Of a stretch of DNA of 64,000 nt, positions 8,623 to 17,059 are shown piece by piece. Origin of the DNA: JADJYF01 sp965278995 (GTDB lineage Bacteria; Pseudomonadota; Gammaproteobacteria; Ga0077536); assembly GCA_965278995.1 (NCBI GenBank), contig OZ257136.1, forward strand, positions 4,216,001-4,280,000, given 5' to 3'. Made by a program: the position numbers and the translations under genes. How positions within the stretch are numbered: position 1 is the first letter of the stretch; each line of letters begins with the position of its first letter. Under the pieces are notes generated by a model. The model did not search any database. It worked only from the letters and a program-made list of their open reading frames with translations, and was not told the origin of the DNA.

Positions 8623-10056
8623 ATGCGTGAATATTTGAACTTCTTCATCAATGGCCGTTGGGTGCCGCCGGTCACGGCTGCGCGCATGAGCGTGATCGAT
8701 CCAGCGTCTGGCGCCGTCAACGGCATCATCAGCGCGGGCACGGACGCCGATGTCGATGCCGCAGTGCAGGCTGCGCGCGCGGCATTCCCGCTGTGGTCGC
8801 AGTCCAGTCGCGAAGTCCGGATGGCAGCGCTGGAACGCATCATCGTTGAATTCGAGCGGCGCCTGGACGACATGGGCGTTGCCATCCGCGAAGAAATGGG
8901 GGCGCCGACGTGGCTGGCGCGCGATGTCCACGCAACGCTCGGTCCGCGTCATTTCCGTGCCGCTCTGGATGTCCTGCGCGACTATGTGTTCGAGGAAGAT
9001 CGCGGCACGGCACGCGTGCTGAAGGAACCGATAGGCGTGTGCGGTTTCATCACGCCGTGGAACTGGCCGGTGAACCAGATGTGCGCCAAGGCTGCGCCGG
9101 CACTGGCAGTGGGCTGCACCGTGATTTTGAAGCCCTCGGAAGTTGCGCCGTATTCCGGCCAGATCCTTGCCGAGATTATCGAAGCGGCGAAGCTCCCGCC
9201 GGGTGTGTTCAATCTCGTCCAGGGCGAAGGCCCGGTCGTTGGGGCCGCGCTCGCCAGGCACCCTGGCATCGACATGATCTCGATCACCGGCTCGACCCGC
9301 GCCGGTGTCGATGTTGCGCGCAATGCCGCGTCCACGGTCAAGCGCGTGCATCAGGAACTCGGCGGCAAAAGCCCGAACATCGTGCTCGACGACGCCGACC
9401 TGACGGCAGCTGTGACCGGCGGTGTGAACGGCGTGATGATCAATTCTGGTCAATCCTGTCGCGCGCCGACCCGCATGCTGGTGCCGAACAAGCTGCTCGA
9501 CGAGGCTTGTGCCATCGCGCGTGACGTAGCCGAAAGCTGGACCCCCGGTGATCCCGCTACCGGCAGTCGCATGGGGCCGGTGATTTCGGAAGCGGCCTGG
9601 AACAAGGTCCAGAAACTGATCAAAGCAGGCACCGACGAAGGTGCGATGCTGGTGACTGGCGGACCCGGCAAGCCGGACCAGTTGCAGGACGGCTACTACT
9701 GCAAGCCGACCGTGTTTCGTGCGGTTACCAATGACATGACCATCGCGCGCGAAGAAATATTCGGGCCGGTGCTGTGCATACTCGGCTACGACGACGAAGA
9801 CGAGGCTATCGGCATCGCGAACGATACCGAGTACGGTCTGGGTGGCTATGTGCACAGCCGCGATCTCGAACGCGCGCGTCGCCTTGCCACGCGCATCAGG
9901 GCCGGTTACATCAGCCTGAACAATGCACCGCTCGATATCGGTGTACCGTTTGGCGGCTACAAGCAGTCGGGCAATGGGCGTGAATTCGGCGAACATGCTT
10001 TCGCCGAATTTCTGGAATTGAAGTCGGTGCTCGGCTACTCGCCAGCGCCTGCTTGA
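8623..10056 (+). CDS. NAD(P)-dependent aldehyde dehydrogenase, CddD-like subgroup
   Basis: A 477-residue aldehyde dehydrogenase that oxidises an aldehyde to the acid in the cytoplasm. The fold motifs are present in order: PWNWPVNQ, KPSE for cofactor binding, ITGSTRAG, general base Glu245 in QELGGKSP, nucleophile Cys279 in SGQSCRAP, and EEIFGPVL. The C-terminus (VPFGGYKQSGNGRE) is normal. GGAG seven bases before the ATG supports the start. It lies 70 bp before the MmsA-type enzyme and is probably co-transcribed with it. The subgroup name is from overall resemblance; the substrate is unknown. Confidence 0.9.
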   Translation: MREYLNFFINGRWVPPVTAARMSVIDPASGAVNGIISAGTDADVDAAVQAARAAFPLWSQSSREVRMAALERIIVEFERRLDDMGVAIREEMGAPTWLARDVHATLGPRHFRAALDVLRDYVFEEDRGTARVLKEPIGVCGFITPWNWPVNQMCAKAAPALAVGCTVILKPSEVAPYSGQILAEIIEAAKLPPGVFNLVQGEGPVVGAALARHPGIDMISITGSTRAGVDVARNAASTVKRVHQELGGKSPNIVLDDADLTAAVTGGVNGVMINSGQSCRAPTRMLVPNKLLDEACAIARDVAESWTPGDPATGSRMGPVISEAAWNKVQKLIKAGTDEGAMLVTGGPGKPDQLQDGYYCKPTVFRAVTNDMTIAREEIFGPVLCILGYDDEDEAIGIANDTEYGLGGYVHSRDLERARRLATRIRAGYISLNNAPLDIGVPFGGYKQSGNGREFGEHAFAEFLELKSVLGYSPAPA

Positions 10057-10126
10057 TCCTGATCGGGGAGACCGACAGGTGCATCAGTTACGCCTGACGG
10101 TGATAACGTAGGGACGGCCGAACACG

Positions 10127-11623
10127 ATGGAACATATCACCCATTGGATCGACGGCCGTTGCTGGTCCGGCCAGGCCACTCGACAAGGCGAAGTCTTCAA
10201 CCCTGCCACCGGCGAGCAAAGCGCCTGGGTCGACTTTGCCGAGGCGTCGGTCGTCGATGCAGCGGTGAGCGCGGCCGAGCGAGCATTTGAATCGTGGCGC
10301 CATACGTCGCTCGCACAACGCAGTCAGCTCCTTTTTGCATTTCGTCAGCTGGTCGCAGCTCGGCGTGAAGAATTGGCGGCTGTTATTACCGCCGAACACG
10401 GTAAGGTGCTGTCTGATGCGCTGGGTGAGGTCAATCGCGGTCTGGAAGTGGTGGAGTTTGCCTGCGGCATTCCACATCTGTTGAAAGGCGGTTATTCGGA
10501 GTCAGTCTCGACTGGCGTGGATGTCTATTCCATCCGCCAGCCTCTCGGTGTCTGCGGCATCATTTCGCCATTCAATTTTCCGGTGATGGTGCCCATGTGG
10601 TTCTTCCCGATCGCGATTGCTACCGGCAACACTGTGATTGTGAAGCCCAGCGAAAAAGACCCTTCCGTCAGCAATCGCATTGCGGAGCTGTGGCAGGAAG
10701 CCGGCTTGCCCGATGGCGTGTTCAATGTCGTGCATGGCGACAAGCCGACCGTCTCCCGGTTGCTCGAGCATCCGCGCGTAAAAGCGCTGTCTTTTGTCGG
10801 CTCGACCGCGATCGCTAAACACATCTATGAAACCGGCGCTACGTTCGGGAAGCGCGTGCAGGCGCTGGGCGGCGCCAAGAATCACATGGTGGTGCTGCCC
10901 GACGCGGATATTGAACTCGCTGCTGACGCTGCCATCAACGCCGCATACGGCTCGGCCGGCGAACGGTGCATGGCAATCTCCGCGCTGATTGCAGTGGCGC
11001 CTGTGGCGGATGCGCTGGTCGACGCCATCAAACAACGGATGACGGTTTTGCGCACGGGCGACGGCATGCGCCAGGTCGATATGGGGCCGTTAGTGACGGC
11101 TGCCCATCGTGACAAAGTGGCCGGTTATATTGAGGCCGGATTGCGCGAAGGCGCACGATTGGTCGTCGACGGCCGCGTCATCGAAGTCGACGGCCCGGCG
11201 AGCGGCTATTGGCTCGGTCCGACGCTGTTCGACGACGTCGATGAACGCATGACCATTTATCGCGACGAAATCTTCGGTCCGGTGTTGTGCGTACTGCGAG
11301 TAGACACGTACGCCGAAGCGTTACGTCTCGTCAATGAACACCCCTATGGCAACGGAACCGCCATCTTTACCCGTGACGGCGGCACGGCACGACGCTTTCA
11401 GCACGAAGTGGAAGTGGGCATGGTCGGCATCAATGTGCCGATACCTGTGCCGGTTGCTTATTACTCCTTCGGCGGCTGGAAAGCGTCGTTGTTCGGTGAC
11501 AGCCACGCCCACGGTGCCGAGGGCGTGCAGTTCTTCACGCGTGGCAAAGTCGTCACCAGTCGCTGGCCCGATCCGGGCCAAGGCCAGACCGGCATCAACC
11601 TGGGGTTTCCGCAGAATCGATAA
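10127..11623 (+). CDS. mmsA: CoA-acylating methylmalonate-semialdehyde dehydrogenase
   Basis: A 498-residue enzyme converting methylmalonate or malonate semialdehyde plus CoA and NAD to propionyl- or acetyl-CoA, in valine, inositol or beta-alanine breakdown. The MmsA signature GSAGERCMA holds the catalytic Cys281, after the ALGGAKNHMVVLPDAD segment that replaces the ordinary ALDH Glu motif. The absence of that catalytic Glu is normal for CoA-dependent members. It follows the other aldehyde dehydrogenase at short distance. No valine-pathway partners (mmsB and others) are nearby, so it may serve the local catabolic cluster instead. Confidence 0.92.
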   Translation: MEHITHWIDGRCWSGQATRQGEVFNPATGEQSAWVDFAEASVVDAAVSAAERAFESWRHTSLAQRSQLLFAFRQLVAARREELAAVITAEHGKVLSDALGEVNRGLEVVEFACGIPHLLKGGYSESVSTGVDVYSIRQPLGVCGIISPFNFPVMVPMWFFPIAIATGNTVIVKPSEKDPSVSNRIAELWQEAGLPDGVFNVVHGDKPTVSRLLEHPRVKALSFVGSTAIAKHIYETGATFGKRVQALGGAKNHMVVLPDADIELAADAAINAAYGSAGERCMAISALIAVAPVADALVDAIKQRMTVLRTGDGMRQVDMGPLVTAAHRDKVAGYIEAGLREGARLVVDGRVIEVDGPASGYWLGPTLFDDVDERMTIYRDEIFGPVLCVLRVDTYAEALRLVNEHPYGNGTAIFTRDGGTARRFQHEVEVGMVGINVPIPVPVAYYSFGGWKASLFGDSHAHGAEGVQFFTRGKVVTSRWPDPGQGQTGINLGFPQNR

Positions 11624-11628
11624 CGGCT

Positions 11629-12156
11629 TCAGGGTGCGCCTAGTCCGCCTGGTGTAACGAGGCCCGTTGCCGCCTCGATCCCAGGCCAGCGCGCCGGTTC
11701 GAGGTAGGTGTGATCGCTCACAATTTTACCGTCGCGAATGTGGAGGATGGCGCACCACGGCGAATAAAATTCGGGGCGCGCGGAGTCCAGAATGACGGCT
11801 TCGACAACCGCTCGTTCATCGCCAATGAAATAAATCTGATCGATGCGCATGCTGCGGCCCGGCGCGGCAGTCTTGATAGCTTTCTCGAGCTTCATAAACT
11901 CCTCATGACCGTGGGCTGAGGCGCCCGTGAATTCGACATGCGCATCGACCGCGTAGGTGTCGAGAATCATTTTCTCGATGTCGCCATTGTAGGTGTCGTG
12001 CCAATGGCGGACGAGTTCGAGCATCGCGCGTTGTGCAGGTGTCGTCGGCGTGGCAGTCGCGAAACCGGGGCTGGACAACGATTCAGCACCTACATTCAGA
12101 CTGGCCGCGAGCAGCCCGCCTACCAGCAGACGCTGCAACATCGATCGCGATTTCAT
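11629..12156 (-). CDS. Exported SnoaL/NTF2-like protein
   Basis: A 175-residue protein with a signal peptide (MLQRLLVGGLLAASLNVGAES) and one NTF2-like domain. The domain is recognisable from the opening helix (LVRHWHDTYNGDIEKMILDTYA), the VEFTG strand and the C-terminal sheet ending VSDHTYLEPARW. Such domains are small-molecule binding cups or enzymes; no catalytic residues can be assigned. Its ATG overlaps the stop of the upstream PEP-CTERM-type gene by four bases, so translation is coupled. The open frame runs on to 12306, but that part is the neighbour's coding region. Confidence 0.72.
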   Translation of the reverse strand: MKSRSMLQRLLVGGLLAASLNVGAESLSSPGFATATPTTPAQRAMLELVRHWHDTYNGDIEKMILDTYAVDAHVEFTGASAHGHEEFMKLEKAIKTAAPGRSMRIDQIYFIGDERAVVEAVILDSARPEFYSPWCAILHIRDGKIVSDHTYLEPARWPGIEAATGLVTPGGLGAP

Positions 12157-13025
12157 GCGAACGTTCCAGACCGGCGGTGAGTCCTGCGGCGGACCACGCC
12201 AAACAGCGCCAGCGCGCCGAACAACAGCGGTGCAGTTGCCGGCAACGGCACGATCGCCGGCGGGGCAGCGACATCGTTGACGACAAGATCGAGCAGCGGA
12301 TTCCATCCGCCATTCGCGTCGTTGGCCACGGCGTTCAGCCAGTTCCAGGACAGATAGGCGACTGAACCGCTGCCGATATCGTCGACGAAAACCGTCACTG
12401 AGTTGAACGAGCCTGCATCAGTGCCCGAGGTGCTGTCCATGTACAGTGGAAGCGAACCCGGTGGCGTAAAAGCGAAGAAATTGAGGCCCGTATCGACGCC
12501 GGGTAATGCCGGAGCTCCGGCCAGCGTCGCCGGTGCCGTAGCGTAAGGCGTGCCTGCTGCCGCAGGCTGCAGGAAGCTGCCGCCGTCGAACAACCCGCTC
12601 GATGACAGAACATTGCCCGTGGGGCCGTAAAACAAGCTGTTCAGCAGGGTATGTGCATCGCCGCCCACCGCCACGACAGCGCCGCCCTGATTGACATAGT
12701 TCTGAACCGCCGTGATGGCGGAAGGCACGAGAGCGAGAGCCTCGGCGAGACCGGTGCCGAGGTTCGCGGCAAGATGAGGGAACAGAATCAGATTGGCACT
12801 TGCCGCGGCGGCGTTGAAACTCGCGGCACTGATGCCCGAGAACGTCGTTACCGTGTGGCCAAGGCCGGTGAGAGCAGCCTCGATCGAGGCTTCGGTGCCC
12901 GCATCGACATAGCCTGGGTCATTGAAGACGGCGACGATGGCCGCTGAACTCGCGTTGGCGAAGGCCATGCCGGCGCAACATGCCAGCGCGCGCGTCAGGC
13001 GTCCGGTGCGTATCGTGTGCTTCAT
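12153..13025 (-). CDS. VPLPA-CTERM sorting-signal protein with a Rossmann-like domain
   Basis: A 290-residue exported protein. It has a signal peptide (ends near ANASSA) and a body resembling ThuA/glutamine-amidotransferase-like folds: strand-rich AIVAVFNDPGYV, then ILFPHLA, then VNQGGAVVAVGGDAHTLL. The C-terminus is a sorting tail, VPLPATAPLLFGALALFG followed by Arg-rich residues. Tails of this kind are recognised and removed by an exosortase, so the protein should end up outside the inner membrane. It is translationally coupled to the SnoaL-like gene. The function of the body is a guess from strand pattern only. Confidence 0.75.
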   Translation of the reverse strand: MKHTIRTGRLTRALACCAGMAFANASSAAIVAVFNDPGYVDAGTEASIEAALTGLGHTVTTFSGISAASFNAAAASANLILFPHLAANLGTGLAEALALVPSAITAVQNYVNQGGAVVAVGGDAHTLLNSLFYGPTGNVLSSSGLFDGGSFLQPAAAGTPYATAPATLAGAPALPGVDTGLNFFAFTPPGSLPLYMDSTSGTDAGSFNSVTVFVDDIGSGSVAYLSWNWLNAVANDANGGWNPLLDLVVNDVAAPPAIVPLPATAPLLFGALALFGVVRRRTHRRSGTFA

Positions 13026-13160
13026 AGTGCCTCCCGGGCGCTGCGCTGAATGATTATTTTTGATGCTTGCACAGCATAACCGCTAGTTCATTGCCAGCAC
13101 GAGTTGCCGACATGTGAATCACCGCACGTTCCGACCTCGCGAGGCCATGCTGACACCTGT

Positions 13161-14300
13161 TCAATCATCGGTTTTGATCATCGGTATCGCGTGAGCCTTG
13201 ACCAGCGACTCGCAGACGCTCAGCCCCAGCCCGGGTGCCCTGGCCAGATCACCCGGGACCAGCCAACCGCCATGACCAAATTCCAGCTTCTCGTTGACAA
13301 CGTCATGAGCCAACAGGTGGCGTCCGAATGCGCCTTCCTGCGCAATGAGGCCAGTGCCTGCCGACGCGGCAATCGTGAGGGCCGCGCGGGTCAGCACGCC
13401 GGTTTCTCCAACATAGGCGCCGACGACGACGGGTAGGCTGCGTCGCGCAGCGCGCGCAGCGATGTCCAGGCTCCGGAGCACGCCGCCCATCTTCGATACG
13501 CGAAGGTTGAGCCACCAGGTGGGTCCGGCCGGCAGGGCGTCGAGGTGTTCGGCCCTTGTCACGGTTTCGTCGAGCACCACGGCGCAATCGAGCGCAGCGG
13601 CAATCTCGGCGAAGCCGCTGAAGTTTCCTGGCCGTAGCGGTTCCTCGACTGCGCAGAACGGGTAAGCCAGCGCAGCGAGATGGGCGATCGCGGGCGTTGC
13701 TGACAGCCACAGGTTGGTGGCGTCGGCGCGCACCTGTTTCGGTGCAATACCGGCCGCCTTCAAAGCCGCAACTTTGTCGCGGTCACGGTCCATATCGCCA
13801 CTCAACGTGATCTTGTAGTCGCTGAATTCAAACGCGCGATAGCGTTCTAGCTGATGGCGAAAAGCCGCGGCCGAGCTGTCTCCGATCACGGCGCTATAGC
13901 GATACCGCGAACCCAGCGGTCTGCTGGCCAGCATATGTTCGAGTGAGCGTCCCTGGTGCTTTCCGAACAAATCGAGGAACGCGAGCTCGACGGCGCACCA
14001 GGCAGCGGGATGTGCGTCGATGATCGAAGCGTGTTCCGCACACCACCGCCGTAGATCAACCAGCGAACCGATATTCTCGCGCCACCGCACTGCGTAGCGC
14101 GAAACGAACTCGAGCGCCCCCGCAACGTTCTCTCCCGTCACATACCTGCGCGGGCATCCCTCACCAATGCCGCGAGTGCCGATGAGATCCTCGATTTCGA
14201 CCCAGATTGATTCAGTCGTCGACCGCGTCGCTACTGCAGGCGAGAAACGTTCGACGAACGGGATAACGAGTGCTTGCGCGCGGATGCTTGAGATGATCAT
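13161..14300 (-). CDS. Enolase-superfamily protein (dipeptide epimerase/muconate cycloisomerase-like)
   Basis: A 379-residue protein with a capping domain and a beta/alpha barrel of the mandelate racemase/muconate lactonizing group. Metal ligands are Asp193 (RADATN), Glu219 (VEEPL) and Asp244 (VLDET); the opposite-face base is Lys270 (RVSKMGG). The first catalytic motif, usually KxK, reads K163-I-T165, so the second Lys is replaced by Thr. That removes one of the two acid/base residues of racemases and epimerases and points to a lyase- or cycloisomerase-like or altered reaction. It is divergent from the HTH regulator, which may control it. Confidence 0.82.
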   Translation of the reverse strand: MIISSIRAQALVIPFVERFSPAVATRSTTESIWVEIEDLIGTRGIGEGCPRRYVTGENVAGALEFVSRYAVRWRENIGSLVDLRRWCAEHASIIDAHPAAWCAVELAFLDLFGKHQGRSLEHMLASRPLGSRYRYSAVIGDSSAAAFRHQLERYRAFEFSDYKITLSGDMDRDRDKVAALKAAGIAPKQVRADATNLWLSATPAIAHLAALAYPFCAVEEPLRPGNFSGFAEIAAALDCAVVLDETVTRAEHLDALPAGPTWWLNLRVSKMGGVLRSLDIAARAARRSLPVVVGAYVGETGVLTRAALTIAASAGTGLIAQEGAFGRHLLAHDVVNEKLEFGHGGWLVPGDLARAPGLGLSVCESLVKAHAIPMIKTDD

Positions 14301-14391
14301 GTGGGATCGTCTGCGTTTTTGGGATCCATGGGCGACCTTCCAGCAATAGTGTCTTGCCGGTCGATCCTACGAATCTCCACTGAAAGGTAAA

Positions 14392-14435
14392 TATCGTTGA
14401 ACAAAGTAAGCTATCGTTTGCTCAAGAGTATCGTT
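14392..14435 (+). promoter_or_regulatory. Three direct TATCGTT repeats before the HTH regulator gene
   Basis: TATCGTT occurs at 14392-14398, 14412-14418 and 14429-14435, with start-to-start spacings of 20 and 17 bp, in AT-richer DNA ending about 24 bases before the regulator's ATG. Three identical heptamers on one face-like spacing in a divergent promoter region suggest an operator, probably for the adjacent regulator. This is inferred from spacing and position only. Confidence 0.35.
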
Positions 14436-14458
14436 TTAGTCGACTAATGGAGCGCGCC

Positions 14459-15199
14459 ATGACCAAAGCTGTGGATCTTGTCGAAGCCCTGAAACGCGAA
14501 TTGCGGGCGCGCAAAGTCACTTACGGTCAGCTTGCACCGATGCTCCGGCTGAGCGAAGGGGCGGTCAAACGCATGTTTGCGCTGAATCGCATGAACCTCG
14601 ATCGCGTCGATCAGATATGCGAAATTCTCAAAATCGATGTATCAGACCTTCTCTACCTGTATCAGCAGGCTGAGCAGCGGCTCGATCAGCTGACGCCGGC
14701 TCAGGAACAGCAATTAATCGCCGACCCGAAACGACTTCTCGTGGCAGCCTGCGTCCTCAATCGCTGGTCATTCGAGGAGATACTGGAGAACTACGCGCTA
14801 TCTAAGACCGAATGCATCCGACATCTCGCCGCGCTCGACAAGATTCATTTCATTGAGCTCCTGCCGAATAATCGATATCGCATCAAAGTATCAGACAGTT
14901 TTCGTTGGCGCTCTGGCGGGCCGATAGAAAAATTCTTCGAGCGATCCATCGCTGACGAGTTCATGTCGGTGGATTTTCACGAGCGAGGCAGCGCGCGCGT
15001 GTTTCTGCACGGATTCTTGAGTGAGCGGGGACGCGATGAGATCGTTGCCGAGATCGAACGCTTGGCGGTCAACTTTCGTGAGCAGCTACGCCGCGACCGC
15101 AACGCGCCGGCAGCTTCGCGCAGACATGTCGGTTTTCTGGTTGCGTTCCGGCCCTGGGGTTTCTCGATCTACGATGCTATCCGCATCAATCGACCGTGA
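14459..15199 (+). CDS. XRE-type helix-turn-helix transcriptional regulator
   Basis: A 246-residue DNA-binding protein. The N-terminal helix-turn-helix is of the Cro/CI type (YGQLAPMLRLSEGAVKRMFALNRMNLDRVDQICEIL split over residues 22-60). The C-terminal 170 residues resemble other single-domain-regulator tails and are of unknown function. I chose the ATG at 14459, which has GGAG six bases upstream; an in-frame ATG at 14447 has no ribosome site. It is divergent from the enolase-superfamily gene, with the TATCGTT repeats in between, so it probably controls itself and perhaps that gene. Confidence 0.8.
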   Translation: MTKAVDLVEALKRELRARKVTYGQLAPMLRLSEGAVKRMFALNRMNLDRVDQICEILKIDVSDLLYLYQQAEQRLDQLTPAQEQQLIADPKRLLVAACVLNRWSFEEILENYALSKTECIRHLAALDKIHFIELLPNNRYRIKVSDSFRWRSGGPIEKFFERSIADEFMSVDFHERGSARVFLHGFLSERGRDEIVAEIERLAVNFREQLRRDRNAPAASRRHVGFLVAFRPWGFSIYDAIRINRP

Positions 15200-15261
15200 A
15201 CGACGGCCGCTAGAACTCTCGGCGCTCTATTGCTACCCGGGCATCCTGGTCGACCGCTGGA

Positions 15262-16305
15262 TTATCTGCTTGTTCCGGGCTTACGCGCGGGCTTTTTTGC
15301 CGCGCTCTTGCCAACAGGCTTCAGAGCATCGAACAGGCGTGATTTCGGATACTCGGCACCGACGACGTGCTGCAGCGTTCCGAGTCGTACCATCTGATAG
15401 GTGCGAATGCGGAAAGCCGGGTCGCAGGACATGCGCACATAGAGATCGCGCGGCGTGACGCCATAATCCTCTTCCAGCCATTCCATGAGATTGCGGGTAG
15501 CGTCGTATACCGCGTGTTCCATCGGCAGATTGATGCCGACTGCAACAATGCAGTCGCCTTTGTCGATGCGTACGCAAGGCAGGCGTTTGTTCTTGACCAC
15601 CGAGCATGACAGCTGCACGGTGGCGCGCGTTTCGTCAGCGATGCCGGTGAATTCGGTATCGCCTTGCGCGCCATGCACGTCGCCGATATAGAGCAGGCCG
15701 CCGTCGTTGTAGGAATTGAGGTAGATGGTGTTGCCGGGCGCAATATCGCGGCAGTCGATGTTGCCACCGAAGGGCCCCTGACCGAGGACCGACGTCACCA
15801 CTTCTCGCTCAGGCGCGGTCGCAAGCGTGCCGATGAAAGGCTCGAGTGGCCAGCTCAAGGTCTCGGAATATTTCGCGGTACCGTCACGGGTGTGCCCACT
15901 GGGTCCCGGCAGATGCTCGATGACGTGCACATAGCCTTCGGCGCATTCCTTGTAGCGCAGCGAATCCCCGAGCGGCCCCATCTTCGGTATCACCCCGGAG
16001 AAACCATAACGCCAGGGATCGATCCAGTCGATCGTGACCGCCAGCACGTCACCCGCTTTGCAGCCCTCGACAAAAATCGGCCCAACGACCGGGTTGAACA
16101 GCCCCGGCGTCGACTTGGCGAGGCGGGCGAAGTGGGTGCTCGCGAAACCCTGCACGGTAGGATGATCGCTATCGTCCGCAATCATGCCCGACAGGGCATC
16201 GTCAGTTTCGACCTGGAACACTTCGCCCGGCTTGACCCGCAGACACGGCTTGTCGCGGTTATCGAAAGCGTATTTTTGTACCTTGCGGCGTTTGATCTCC
16301 TGCAC
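15262..16305 (-). CDS. Acetamidase/formamidase family amidohydrolase
   Basis: A 347-residue enzyme of the FmdA/AmdA family, which hydrolyses short amides to the acid and ammonia. Family marks are the GGNIDCRDI segment, the GDVHGAQGDTE motif near the middle, and ACLRVKPGE-like beta-strand repeats at the N-terminus. The last 20 residues are Lys/Ala-rich and extend past the domain. It lies between the HTH regulator (convergent) and the TetR gene, which runs the same way 87 bp upstream. The substrate here is unknown; it fits a small-molecule catabolic cluster. Confidence 0.87.
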   Translation of the reverse strand: MQEIKRRKVQKYAFDNRDKPCLRVKPGEVFQVETDDALSGMIADDSDHPTVQGFASTHFARLAKSTPGLFNPVVGPIFVEGCKAGDVLAVTIDWIDPWRYGFSGVIPKMGPLGDSLRYKECAEGYVHVIEHLPGPSGHTRDGTAKYSETLSWPLEPFIGTLATAPEREVVTSVLGQGPFGGNIDCRDIAPGNTIYLNSYNDGGLLYIGDVHGAQGDTEFTGIADETRATVQLSCSVVKNKRLPCVRIDKGDCIVAVGINLPMEHAVYDATRNLMEWLEEDYGVTPRDLYVRMSCDPAFRIRTYQMVRLGTLQHVVGAEYPKSRLFDALKPVGKSAAKKPARKPGTSR

Positions 16306-16391
16306 GCGATGCCTCCCCGGCTGTCAGTCTCGTAACAATATAGGTCGCACCTGCAAAACGGAATCGCCGACCGCCAATCAGAATGCCGGGC

Positions 16392-16997
16392 TTACGCTTC
16401 GCCCGGAATAAGCCCCAACTGGCGATATGTTTCGATCAGCGCGTCGTAAACCGATACGTCTGCCCGACTTCGGGCGGCTAGCTGCGCACCACTGACTGCG
16501 GCATAGATTGCCAGTGCCCGTTTCTCGATCTCCGCAGACGGCGTTGCCGGCGCCAGCCGGGACAGGACCTTCGCCAACCACTCGACGTTCATGTCAGTGA
16601 ATGCGCGGACCTCAATCTTGACGGCATCAGGAAGGCCTTCATGTTCGGCGGCCATATAGCCGAACAGGCACATGCGGTTGCCGTTTTGCAGGGCAATTCT
16701 GTACATGTCGGCGAATTTCTTGAGACTCGTCAGCGCATTGGTGGATTCGTTGACGCATTCGTCGAGAAATGCGTGCGCGTCCGCCGTGTACCGTTTAGCC
16801 AGTGCCACCCCGAGATCAACCTTGGTCGGAAAGTGGTAGTGAATACTCGCACTCTTGATTCCTACCTCGATGGCGATCTCGCGAAAGTTGAGTCCGCCAT
16901 AGCCGTATGCCTGCGCCATTCTCCGGGCAGAGGCCAAGATTGTTTCCCGCGTATCCAAAGCTGATCGCTCCAAGGCTACCTGGCAGAAGATAGGCAT
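16392..16997 (-). CDS. TetR-family transcriptional regulator
   Basis: A 201-residue repressor-type protein. The N-terminal DNA-binding domain is typical (TRETILASARRMAQAYGYGGLNF, then IAIEVGIKSASIHYHFPTK). The C-terminal half is an all-helical ligand-binding domain with a conserved Cys in the RMCLFGYMAAEHEGLP segment, as seen in members that often control glutathione-transferase or redox genes. It is divergent from the glutathione transferase gene with about 60 bp between starts, the usual arrangement for a repressor and its target. I could not pick out a clear palindrome in that gap. Confidence 0.88.
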   Translation of the reverse strand: MPIFCQVALERSALDTRETILASARRMAQAYGYGGLNFREIAIEVGIKSASIHYHFPTKVDLGVALAKRYTADAHAFLDECVNESTNALTSLKKFADMYRIALQNGNRMCLFGYMAAEHEGLPDAVKIEVRAFTDMNVEWLAKVLSRLAPATPSAEIEKRALAIYAAVSGAQLAARSRADVSVYDALIETYRQLGLIPGEA

Positions 16998-17059
16998 TGA
17001 CGCCGCGAATTGAAAGCGATCATTATGCGCCTACCAAGTGATAGATAGAGGCAGTGAGA

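Noticed and set aside
8617..9996. A 459-residue minus-strand frame opposite the aldehyde dehydrogenase
   Set aside because: Antisense shadow; the plus-strand gene has all catalytic motifs.
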